Below are positions 45,536 through 56,236 of a DNA stretch of 64,000 nt, in pieces. The DNA comes from Eretmocerus hayati (taxonomy: Eukaryota > Arthropoda > Insecta > Hymenoptera > Aphelinidae): contig CM056744.1 in assembly GCA_029851415.1 (NCBI GenBank), positions 85,778,907 through 85,842,906 of the forward strand. The letters run 5' to 3'. Position 1 is the first letter of the stretch. The number at the start of each line of letters is the position of its first letter. Under the pieces are notes generated by a model. The model made no database searches. It worked only from the letters and a program-made list of their open reading frames with translations, and was not told the origin of the DNA. The position numbers were made by a program, and so were the translations under genes.

Positions 45536-46997
45536 CTACAATGATGATGATTAATTGTAATTGAGCGATGGGGAGCTTACAATCTTATGAAAATTTGGTA
45601 GGTTCATCTTTATTGTTATAAACTCATTCACTGTTCTGTTTCATGGGATGAAGAGTTTCGAAACGCGCCGTCCGAAATACCTGGTATCTCTTAAGAAAAT
45701 GAGACGAACGTTGATATCACTATCGAAATTTGAATGACAAGTTTTATCATTACTGTCCATGGAATCCTGAGCTCATTGGTTTTGTGAAAAAGATTCTACC
45801 TAAGTTATTCTGAAGGGCGCATACAAACTACAGCTGAATTATTGGATGTACTGATAAATTTTTTTGGAAACAGTGTTGAATATTGGATTTGAGACCCAAG
45901 TTCATCTGATACCGCTCGTAAGATATGCAAAGTTTCAAAAGAAACCAGAACTGCGACATTGTTTAATTTCTTTGACATGGGGTTTTTTCGATTCAAAGGA
46001 TAGCAAGACTGTTCCTCCATTTTTGTACTCATCCTCTCGAGTTTCAACTATAATCAATTTCCCTCGCCTTCGCAGGCTGAGAGACCGAAACTAGATAGTG
46101 GGCGGTTTAATAATACACTCGAGTATTGTTCTGATCGTGTTATGAACGAAAATTAGATTAAGAAGGGATACTACTCCAATAACTCACACGGTCGCCCTAA
46201 AGCCCGAGAACAGGGAATAAAATGACAAGAAAAACCGAAAATGCTATCATTTTTACTGCATGTTTCTACCAAAGAAAGTATACTAATCCACCAAAATCGG
46301 ACCTGCTTCCATATTGTGACGCTGCAGTAGGCTGTTATTTTGCACTGGAACTGATGTAATTCTAGCCTGATCCAGCCTTTGAGAGTCATCTGGTCTACTT
46401 AAGCCTGCGACATTCACCCACTTCACTATTTTTCTACGCACCACAGCTCATTTTGTAGATTCTGGCGATCTTGGAAATGAGCTGAAGTGAGGTCAGTTTC
46501 GATGAAACAGAGCTGAGATATCTCATATTTGAGATGTATGAATTTCATTTTCAGAGCGCGCACAATTTTTCTCCAGAACAAAGCGAGCTTCTCGAGCCTC
46601 TGAGTCCGGTGCATCTCTGTTTTCCAACGTACTACAGCTCATTTTCAAGCTTATCACAAAATCTTCAAAATGGGATGCGGTGTATTGAATTTGAGTGGGT
46701 TGGAGGTGATGAGATTCTCCATATTAATGCAGCATGAATGTCTATTTGCGGAAATAGGACGAGCTTTCTCAAATCTCAATTTCGGTGCATATCCATACTT
46801 TTTCATTTGGCTTAAGGTGGCTTGCGCAAATTAGAACTAAACGAAAGAGTCGTAAAAAATTCACTCATTTTCATACATAAACTAAAGACGAATCATATTC
46901 CATCGAGAAAAGTGAGGGTTAGCAATGAAAATCCCGAGAAAACTCTTTTGGCAGAAAAATCCTCACACACCTACTCTTATGGGTGTGTGTGTATGTA

Positions 46998-47030
<33 letters not shown>

Positions 47031-50000
47031 TGGCATTCCGGGGGGGGGGGGAAGCACCTGGGGGACCCCTCTGATACAGCCATAAACGGACTTTTTGCGT
47101 AATGCGCGAGTATTCAGGATTTTTTCTTAGTACTCAGACGGATCTTGAGTTTTTCAGAATTTTTGTGGTGTAGTTATACTTTTATAAGCGTCCAAAATCA
47201 ACAATCCAGGAATGATTTGACATTATTCTACATAATGCGTCTAAAGGTGTAAAAAAATTGATATCTTAGTGACCTACAGTTTGAGTAAACTTATTTCAAA
47301 GTAAATTTCGAGCGTAGAACAGCGCGCCGCACCGTACAGCTTGCGATGTGAGTATACCTATGAGTAGCGTCAGGGTCGTGACAAAAAATAGAAGTGCCTG
47401 ACTACCTTCGGTATGGCACCACGCTTGCGAGACTCCTCAAATCACTCCTAACCATATCACGAACAAAATGTGAAATGAACTGAGCTGAATGAAAATAGTA
47501 TGTTACGCAACAAGTGCGAGAAGGTCAATTTCCGCACAAGTTGCCAAACGAGTGCGAGAAGTTAATATTCACTCACACTTTGAAACTTCTCGCACACCTA
47601 GAAGTACATATTTACGCACGCTCGCGAAGCGAAAGCGAGCGTGCGTAAATGTGTTCTTCTGGGCGTGCGAGAAGTTTCGAAGTGTGCGTGAATGTTACTT
47701 TTCGCGCGAGTTGGCAACGTGTGCGGAAACTTCTCGCACGTGTTGCGTATACTATTTTTTGCAACTGTGCGCGAAGTTGTAATTAAATGCACCACTGTCC
47801 GAGCAAGATTATCTTGGAAACGAAGTTTTCAAGAAAGGCCAAATTCAGAGGGATGACGTGACATCATATTTTGGAACTGTGCGTGAATGAAAATGCATTA
47901 GAGCGAGAAGTCACATTCACGCACACTCCACCAGTGAGTAAATGTAAAACTGTGCGAGAAGTCAGTCACGCATCACTTCTCGCACTGTAAATAATGAAGA
48001 GAAGTCTCATTTTTTTACAACTTTGCGCACACAGTTGCAAAAAATATTAATATGCTCCACAGTTCCAAACTCGAAAAAGCTTAAGCTATTTTTAAGAAAC
48101 GGTATTTATGCTGCATTAAGTTGAAGAATCTTAACTCTAATTAACTGAAACTCTATGTACTGCATCTCATCTTGAATATTTAGTGAGCAGCTTTACAATG
48201 CGATGTACGTTGGAAAATATGAAGATGCGCCGGAGTTAGAGGCTCAAGTACGAGCTCAAGAAGACTCGATTGGTCCTGGAAGGAGAATTGATTGCTTCTG
48301 AAAAATGAAATAAATATCACTTAAGAATGAAATATCTAAGCTTTGTTCCATCAAAATTCACCTCACCTCAGTTCATTTGTGTTCTACAAAATGAATTAAG
48401 ATACATAGAAAGGTAGTGAAGAGGGTGGATGTTGGAGACTTAAATAGACTTGATAACTCTTCGAGGCTGAAATGAGGCTGAAATCACATTGATTATGATG
48501 CAAGAACACAGACCACTGCAGCATTACAAAACGGAAGCACATCCAATTCTGGTAGGATTGGATTATCTGGTGAAAGAATGAAAGGGAAAAGATGCCATGT
48601 CCGGGTTTTTCCCGTCATTTTATCCCATCTATCTCAGGCTTTAGGACCATTATGCTCAATGAACAGAATTCTCTGATCAGCGATCACAACAGAGAATACA
48701 CATGGTTGAAATTATCTCATTTGCTACACTTGATCTTTGGAACATATCAGATTTTAATCAAAAACAAAAAAAAGTCTTGTCACTATTACTCGGGTAAGGA
48801 GCACGTTACGCCTTCTAGCTACAAAGAGACCACGCAGTATTGAAGTCTCCGAAATCTTCAAGAAAATTGGGATGTCAGAGAAGGCAAAATAGTAACTCTT
48901 CAAAATTTGTACAGGAGTCCTTTGTTATCCGCGGAGATTGGTTTCAGGGGAGTCCCGCGAATAACAAAACCGCAGATGATAAGACCTTGCTCTTATGGGA
49001 AAAGAGAGGTTAGGTTTCACTGCCTAGTCATATCATGAACAGAGCGAGAATTTACGAATTCCGGAACGAAGTAAGATACTGCATGTGAATGTATTTTGCA
49101 ATTCAGTAGATAAGAATGACAAATGAGGAATAAAATCATATGAAAAATATTCATAAATCAAGGAAAAATCGGTCTAAGACTTGAGGAAATCAGTTATGTT
49201 CAACTGTTTGACTCGTCTCAAAAAATCTCTATGAGCTCCTTTATGAATTTTTGCACCCGAGTCGAGAAAATGCTTGAAAGTCAGGCTCCAAGTCATTATA
49301 GGGTCGTGGGTCATCGCGAAATCTCTAGCTTGGAGTGACTTGAGGTGTACCAATATGGCTATTTGATTCACATTCGGGCAGAATCCAAGATCGAGGATGA
49401 GATCGGTCAGAATCGCGAGACTGTTGAATAGATATGGATGAAAGATGATTCAAGTTTGACTGGATTAAAGCTACGGGTTGCGTCGATGTGATCATGAGTC
49501 ATCCGATATGTGCCAAGTTGCACAGAATTGAATTCATTCTCGGTCAGTTATAAAAATTCACCAGCGGATACCGAAACTGAACCCGCGTATGGCAAGGGAC
49601 AGTCGCAAACCAACAATATCTGCGGAAAATAAAATCCGCAAATTATAAAACCACAGACAACGAAGGATTGATGTAACATCAAAAACAAACCAAATTGTCA
49701 ATGAAAATTTACTCACGACATTCTCTTTCTCCAACTTCCTATATCGGTTCCAGCAGACAATGGTACTTTCTTTTGAGGGTGTGACGAACAATGTTCCTTG
49801 AGGTGAAAATGTCATGGTGATGGCTTGGCTACTAATTACATTCTTTGTACTATGAACTTTTACGGTATGATTGAGAGGGACGTTTTTGAGTTCTGCTACG
49901 TCAACAGCATAAAGGTCGAGCGATGAAGCAGGTCGGAAATATAGGTAACGAGTCTCTCCTGGCCAGAAGATTGGTGATACACGGATTCCAGTTAAACCTA

Positions 50001-53000
50001 GGCCTAGATTCACACTTGCTGACGTTACGGCAATATTTGTGAAGTTCCTGATAGGTTGAAACGGCATGCCTTCAAAACGGGTCAAACGGGTTCCATCCCA
50101 AACTATCAGAGCGTTGCCGAATCCGTCAGACATGTAAACCTGTCGAAGATTGAGTATTATAATATTGTGATTGATAAGATATTTGGTTTAATTGAATGCA
50201 CAAGAGCACATCGTAGCACGAATATAGTTTTCAAGTTTGTGAAGCAAACAAGAGATTCTGTTCAAGCTTCCACTGCACATCATTATTATGGCATCTGACG
50301 ACAGGAATCTACAAAATCTGTATCAGAACTATCTCGGTAGATTGCAAAATCACAACTCAGATAGTTGGTTCATCTGTTAACTAAATGTTCTAGTTTCTAG
50401 TGCCAAAGAAAGTGGAATATTATTGTTATAGGGTTATTGCTTCTATTTACGTGAGGTCCCAAGAAAGAATTCGGGTAGATTTTCCGTAGACCTCACAAAT
50501 TTGTCCATACTCATATACTGATGTTAAAATAGAATCAGTACCCAAATATATTTGGACTACTAGTTGGACAAAGTTAGCTCACAAACCGATAGAAGAGATC
50601 GATCACTCGGAGCAATTTCCAATGAGGTGAATGGATGAACTCGTTCACTAAGGGATTGCCCCTGGTATCAGAAACGTGAAATTTCTCATCAAAATGAGTT
50701 TCTGGGGTGAAGAATAGTGAAAAATGGTAAATTTGAATTTTGAACTTTTTTCGTTTTTCATGTTTCTTTCTCGCATGATTTCATTTTAAGATTCCATCGA
50801 TGATTGATTATGTTCCTTGTGGTAACAGATATTTCTCAGAATCTTTTCAGATTCTTTCGGTGCAGGACCAAAAAACTGTCACGTACTATTGAAAATCGAT
50901 AATGTTTCCTACTAGAGACAAAATACTGAACGGGTTAATTAAAAATTGACACAACAGACATCTTTGACCGATTTTCAAAATCATGCAGATAATGTTTTGA
51001 AGAATTGGAGTCACGTAATTTTTGGTTTTGTAGCAAGATTGTTAGCATAGCTGAGAATTCGAAATCAGACGCGGATGCCTGACGATGAGATAAAACACTT
51101 ACTGTTGTATTCTCGCAGTGGTTACCATATACCTCGACTTCTACGCTTGTCATGAGTGATCTTTTTGTTCGAACATTTCTTGAAATTTTAAATGGAAGAA
51201 TAACTTTCTTGAGCAATTTATCAGTATTCAAATCGAAAGCCCAAAGTTTCGCAGGACATCTTATTGTGGCACTTTCTTCTCTCCCAGTATCCATTATCCA
51301 TAATCTGTTGCATCGATCGATCTAAAATTCAAATTTCATCTGATCAAGGATATAAAATTGATGATTGGATAGCAATCCTGGCCTCCCAGCAAAGCTCTTA
51401 ACTTTTTTGGAACCAAGAAAGATGCCCCAGTGCTTCAGTTCGTGATAACACTGCCACATGTCACTATCAGTTGCTGACTTCCAATCAATATGGAAAATGT
51501 ACACGTAGACATTTTTCACAGATTGATATGTTTGGGTATTGAGGGTGTCACTCCAAAGATCTCATGTTTCGTTTGCCCTTGGTACACCCTTCTTATGCAC
51601 TCGATTGAACAATTTCTAAATTTTCTGGCAAATTTTTTCTCTCAATATTTTCACTGTGACATGCTGCTGGAAAAATGGGCAAATTCTTGATACCAACATC
51701 ATTTAGCCAAAATTTTGAACGTAGCATTAAACAATGACCCTCATGGAGAATCGCAAGTAGTCGATTTTTGATCAGTTCCATATTGGAGTATCTACGATCT
51801 TTGATCAGTCCAAGTCCATTAACTTGGAAGCCTATTGGGATCAGCATAATTGTTTCACTCACCACGAACCGAAATGCTTCCACGATTGAGTTTTCACAAT
51901 CACCTTTCTTGAACCAATCCCAACTTGGATATGGTTTGACGAGAGGACCTGGATATTCGACACGATCAGTAACGATACCCATAGTTGCGGGTGTCCCGGG
52001 AAAGCTGAGCATTGACACAAACATTCTGCCATCTAGAAAATATTTGATTCAAGTATTGAGTCAGATTAATATTAGGATGTTTTAATACTGAGATGCGTTG
52101 AGATATCATGATGAATCATTCCATATCTATATGAAGTATTGATGTATTATTGATCTAGTGTTGTCTTTGAATTCCAGTGATTCAAATAGGAAAAATCACG
52201 AAAAATTCGCAACATAAATTGAAAACGGAGTTTTCATCTATGTATCAGCGTTCAGAGTATTCCTTGTAGCTGGAGACTGTAGATATTCATATTTCAATCA
52301 AAATTATTGGAAAAAATCACCTGTACTGGAAAGCAATCAAACCATTCCTGATATACCGTCAACTGGGGTAACTTTGAACAGTAGAGGTAACTCTGGAACA
52401 CTCGAGTAAAACTCTGTATATCTCCACTGCCTGCATACCAGACTCCTCTTTCCGGTTCTTTTAGTGCCACTTTTGCTCATAAGTGACATGTGTGGGGAAT
52501 GTCTTGCATCAGTGTGGAAGCCCCGATCAGTTGTGTGCTCGTTCATGAGGACTTTTTCGAAAATATGATTTGGGAGCGAGAAAAAATTGCTCGAGAGAAT
52601 CAGTATCATTCAAGCATTTCTATAGGCTGAACCCAGGGTAATGGCGCTAGATTTCACCAAACCATAAAAATATCTCGTTGACGATTTCATCGTTACATTG
52701 GGGTATTTTCACTATGACTCAATTTTGTAGTGTAAAAACCAAGAAATTGTGTATGAGCCCAAGGCAATGCAGAAATCAAAAAGTGCTCCATCCTCTGTCT
52801 CAAGGAAAAGTACAAATCCTTGCACTAACCGAGGTAACTTTGGGTGAACACATGAAACGGAAAATTCATGTTCTTTTGGGGTATGAGGTAACTTTGGAAG
52901 TCCTCAGAAAACCGAACAGGATCAGGATTTTTCGGATACCGGGTGGGATAAATTTGGAACACTCGATGTTTGAGTACCAGGAAGCGCACAGTATTAAGTT

Positions 53001-53931
53001 CAAAAGTTTTCTCCATAAGATCTGCCATGACCCATGGGAGCCTCAGTGACACTGAAGGCGTAGTAAATCGGACTTTTGATATTCAGGAATGAATATAGAT
53101 CCGTACAGCAAAACAATGTCGGAAGTTTTCGCGTTTCACTTTTACTGTTCAAAAGTAAAACACTACTTTAAACACCTATAGCCTCAAGCAGGGACATTCA
53201 AATAGAACCCAACACCCATCAATTGAAAGCTGGAACTATGAATCACAGATACATTGCAATTTTGTTGCAAGACGTTACAAAGGAATCCCAATAAAAAGAA
53301 ATCAAAAGTGTTCCAAAGCTGCCCCATTTGACGGTATGGATAGTTTTTTTGCGGGACTGCAGTCTCTTCCGGTTATAACGAGACCTTTTGTAATAAGACT
53401 TTGGTCATAACGAGGAAATTTCTTATTATGATTCGGTTGGATTTTGTATTGAATCGACGGGAACAGTACCGGTTGCAACGAGCAACGGTTATACTAAGCA
53501 TTCTTTTCTGGTCTCTCGCGGCTCGTCATAGCTGGGAGAGACTGTATTTGAAAAAAAAATCGCGCAGACAAATATGAGCTTGAGTTTACATAATTATAAA
53601 TACCCACTGGACGTTGGCTATGCCTTTGCTAATCGAAGATGAGTAGATTTTTCACTAACTCAAGAACGAAATTGTATAGTGGCGTTGATCATTTATTGAA
53701 TCCCAGTTTTAGTTCGACAAGGATACATTTCTTACCTCGGGCTATTTCAATATCCATTGGGATAACCTGTGTATAATTATACTCCCCACTTAGTATGGCA
53801 TTTTCCTTGGCAGCCTCGGATGGCCAAGTGTAGTCTATGTATCGCCATTCAACAGCTGTCTCCAACTGTGTTATTGATGAGACTATCATCAAATTAGCCA
53901 AAGAGGCGAGGGTGACGTGGAAGTAATACAT
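45260..53931 (-). CDS. Yellow / major royal jelly protein family gene
   Basis: Five minus-strand exons join in phase: 53931-53736, 52032-51863, 51321-51103, 50139-49717 and 45535-45260. They give 427 residues, the usual family length of about 400-450. The protein has a signal peptide followed by the MRJP/yellow beta-propeller-type fold. Yellow proteins act in cuticle pigmentation and other secreted roles; MRJPs are food proteins (family knowledge). The family's landmark segments appear in order: WPSEAAKENAILSGEYNYTQ, the GTPATMG region, KPYPSWDWFKKGDC, IDRCNRLWIMDTG, RCPAKLWAFDLNTDKLLKKV, VYMSDGFGNALIVWDG, STIVCWN and RLLVVSGLK. Which yellow subfamily it belongs to is not settled. The last intron is 4.2 kb and repeat-filled. 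Confidence 0.88.
45805..45927 (-). pseudogene. Possible exon-4-like fragment
   Basis: The minus strand reads DELGSQIQYSTLFPKKFIST and continues SNNSAVVC, then a stop. The order SQ-F-S/TSN-AVVC resembles the end of exon 4 (SSQAITMTFSPQGTLF … STIVCWN). The CWN tryptophan is lost and no donor follows. Homology is weak. Confidence 0.3.
46983..47051. repeat. TG microsatellite and poly-G tract
   Basis: A GTGTGTGTATGTATGT-type run of about 48 bases is followed, after a few bases, by about 12 consecutive G. Confidence 0.9.
47493..47759. repeat. Palindrome with CGCGAAGCG centre (GTGCGAGAAG family)
   Basis: AAAATAGTATGTTACGCAAC on the left is mirrored as GTTGCGTATACTATTTTT on the right. The arms contain GTGCGAGAAG repeatedly, and the centre is ACGCACGCTCGCGAAGCG with its complement. 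It is GC-richer than the surroundings. The left border resembles the left border of the hairpin at 59196. Confidence 0.8.
47755..48050. repeat. Adjoining palindrome of the same family
   Basis: TTTTTGCAACTGTGCGCGAA on the left pairs with TTTGCGCACACAGTTGCAAA on the right. The interior again carries GTGCGAGAAGTCA and TCACGCACA motifs. It abuts the palindrome at 47493, so two related foldbacks sit in series. Confidence 0.6.
48905..49672. mobile_element. Possible pogo/Tigger-like element in yellow intron 4
   Basis: CCTTTGTTATCCGCGG near 48919 and its inverted relative (CCACAGACAACGAAGG) near 49651 look like the two ends of a pogo/Tigger-type element. Inside, on the minus strand, 49425-49174 is open for about 83 codons (includes FLDSGAKIHKGAHRDFLRRV) but matches no transposase I know. 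Confidence 0.4.
49717..50139 (-). CDS. Yellow/MRJP exon 4
   Basis: The acceptor TCTTCGACAG opens at GTTTACATG; the donor is AATGTC|GTGAGT. It has 141 codons in phase 0 at both ends. It holds VYMSDGFGNALIVWDGTRLT, RYLYFRPASSLDLYAVDVAE and the STIVCWN motif near its end, the core propeller blades of the family. Confidence 0.9.
51103..51321 (-). CDS. Yellow/MRJP exon 3
   Basis: The acceptor AATTTTAG opens at ATCGATCG; the donor is ACAACA|GTAAGT. It has 73 codons including RLWIMDTG and RCPAKLWAFDLNTDKLLKKV, strongly diagnostic of the family, plus NHCENTT, a possible N-glycosylation site. Confidence 0.92.
51863..52032 (-). CDS. Yellow/MRJP exon 2
   Basis: The acceptor ATTTTCTAG completes GAT (Asp); the donor is TTCGTG|GTGAGT. 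It encodes GRMFVSMLSFPGTPATMGIV and LVKPYPSWDWFKKGDCENS, matching the family N-terminal half. Confidence 0.9.
52353..53337. mobile_element. 985 bp TIR element, ATACCGTCAACTGGGG ends
   Basis: ATACCGTCAACTGGGGTAAC on the left is mirrored by CCCCATTTGACGGTAT on the right. GGTAACT(C/T)TGGAAC and TTCCAAAG motifs continue inward. The interior repeats GAGGTAACTTTGG. It lies in intron 1 of the yellow/MRJP gene and has no transposase. Confidence 0.75.
53360..53544. mobile_element. pogo/Tigger-like MITE, CAGTCTCT ends
   Basis: CAGTCTCTTCCGGTTATAAC on the left and GCTGGGAGAGACTG on the right, TA following the right end, with GGTTATAACGAG and GGTCATAACGAGG inside. CAGTCTC ends and a TATAACG interior are typical of pogo-like mini elements. 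It lies next to the TIR element in intron 1. Confidence 0.65.
53736..53931 (-). CDS. Yellow/MRJP exon 1 with signal peptide
   Basis: The ATG at 53931 starts MYYFHVTLASLANLMIVSSI, a signal peptide, then VEWRYIDYTWPSEAAKENAI and LSGEYNYTQVIPMDIE, the conserved mature N-terminus. The donor is CGAG|GTAAGA (phase 1). Confidence 0.88.
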
Positions 53932-55813
53932 GCCTCAGCTTGTAGATTCAACAATTCAAGGATCTCTGAATCTGCAATTTGGGAGAGAGCTGAATATGAT
54001 CACAATTCACCGACGTATGACCAAAGTATGTAAAAAATGATGGAATTAAAAAAGTTGGATAATGAAAGTGATTACTCTAAGTTCAGTGTCTCACAATCTT
54101 CTGATGATGATATGGATTATGATCCGATCATATTTTTGATGTGGAATACCTACTGTCTCGATTCAATTGATCATGCATGTGCTCAACAGTAATTTCTACC
54201 TTAATTTTAGCAGATTCTTAGTTGGATTCCTCATTTCTGTGGAGTTCTTCTATTGCACAAAACTACTGTATCTTCGGCAAACGATATGAAATTATCTAAC
54301 CCTGTATTTATACAAGCAACAGTGGAATCGCCAAGGGCTCCCAATGCAAAATTAAAATATTTCCCACCATGAATGTTGCATTCTTTTAGAACTTCTGTTA
54401 ACCAAAAATAATTCGATTTTCATATAGTTCGATTTTAATCTGAAATCATCCCGGAATTTTTGATAAGTATGCTGCAATGTGGTCTACTCTCGGTCGGTCT
54501 ACAGCGAATATTTTTCAAAGAAACGAAGTAATTTTTTGTAATATCAGTCTCGGGTTCTGATCTGATTTCCATACTACCACCCTGATCCATTGCTCTTCTT
54601 TCAAAGAAAATAGGGATTCTCGGAAACTTAAAATTCACTCACCAGCTTCTGAGGATATGATTATGAGTGGCACTTCAACGATGAAATGAAAAACTTGACG
54701 TGCGTGAGATGCTTTGAGAGGGATAATTAAGTTTATAAAGGATTCAACCAGTAATTGGTCACGTACCTCCACCGTTTTATGAGTTAAAAATTTGTTCAGG
54801 TGAGCTAAGGAGGAAAAAACTGTTGAGAGAGTGATTCCAAACAATATTATAAATAGACAGTTATGATGATCACTATCATCATCTTATTTAAGGGACTGCT
54901 GCAAGGTTTTACATAATCAACTGTAGTGAATACATCTAATTTTACATTAATACAGAATGGAATACAAAATTTCCGCCACGCATAAATACAATGTATAGTG
55001 AGACCCAATGTCTGTTCACTATGGTACTGAGTATCATCGATTCCAAAAATAACGATTGCTCTGGCAATTGATACACAATCCCAAGAGAAACGTGTGTCGA
55101 ATGATGAGCAGAAATGCGAAGAATGAGAGTGATACAGATGCACCATAATGAGAAGAGACCACGATCAGTAAATGAGTCAGAGTCTACTGTTAGCAGATAA
55201 AATCATTTCGTCATGAATTTTGGCAACCTTGGGAGCAGCTGTATTTATCAAATCTGGAAGAATGAGTTCATAAAAGTAGGCCGAATCATTATTGCAACAT
55301 TACAAAAATTTTATCACTAATTTGACTCGAAAGCTACAAAAATTCCCCTCAATTTGATGATAAAGTATCCAAGAAAATGACATGCTTTTGAGAACTTTCT
55401 TAGACTTCCCGGCTAGTAATTGTAATACTGAGAAGGCTCTTTTGGGACTCCGTTAGGATGTTAAGATGTCCACTCCGCAGATTCCCTATAAGAACCTTCT
55501 CAGGAGCTCCCCGAGAACTCCGTTTTAATCCCGGTAGAAATGATTGAAAAATTGTCATCAGAAAATCGATTGTCTACATTTGGATTTCATTCGAATACCA
55601 GCAACGGGTCGAGGATATCCAGCTATGAGTAGATTTCTCAAATGATCTAAATCTGATGCTGAACAACAGCGAACTAGTTTATGGGGATATTTTTTCCAAA
55701 TTTACGGAAGAAATACACCTCAAAGTCAAAGTTTACAATTGTCTTTGGGAATTGATATTTCACGCTCTGAGAGGTTACACAAATAATTCATAGTGTCATG
55801 GAATCATATGAAC
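53932..55813. other. Upstream of yellow/MRJP, no gene called
   Basis: It contains the promoter side of the yellow/MRJP gene. Three modest open stretches on the minus strand (54435-55146) lack recognisable homology or a consistent splice pattern. No clear inverted repeat was seen. Confidence 0.5.
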
Positions 55814-55823
55814 CACGAACCAC

Positions 55824-56226
55824 TACCCCGCAAGGGAGATCTTCGGATCTTGGGAGAGTAACGACTCCCCGGCCCCAGTCCTCCGGCAAGGGAGATCTTA
55901 GTATCTCGGGAGCACATGACAACTCCCTCGCACCCAGTCTTCAGCCCCACATGTGCTTTCACCATCCTGTTCGCCTCAGTGCGTATGAGCCCTGAGTGGC
56001 ATCTTGGACCACTTCAGGGCTCCCGCTTCTTCGCAAGCCCCCTTTACCTTTCATCTCATGTCTACTCTCTGTTCTTTCCTTCCTCATTCTGGGACTATGA
56101 CCTTCGGGTTGGCACTTACCGAAGACGGGTTTTGGTCGGTAGGTTCTCGAGTTTTCTCGGGTGAATCCGGCATTACCCTGAAGATTTCCGCTTCCCGGAC
56201 TACAAAAAAAAAAAAAAAAAAAAAAA
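55824..56226 (+). mobile_element. Young poly(A) retroposon with 10 bp target duplication
   Basis: CACGAACCAC stands at 55814-55823 and again at 56227-56236, directly after a run of 23 A. The 380 bp body starts with two copies of a GCAAGGGAGATCTT unit (55830 and 55892), is rich in CTCCC, and contains CCTTCGGGTTGGCACTTACC and CGGCATTACCCTGAAG. Perfect duplication and A-tail indicate a recent LINE-mobilised insertion (SINE or 5'-truncated LINE/retro-copy). No family identified. Confidence 0.88.
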
Positions 56227-56236
56227 CACGAACCAC

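Noticed and set aside
46822..47085. 87-codon plus-strand frame
   Set aside because: Its second half is the translation of the TG and G tracts.
54435..55146. Three successive minus-strand frames upstream of the yellow/MRJP gene
   Set aside because: One ends at a plausible GTGAGT donor, but the frames do not connect in phase and no family is recognisable.
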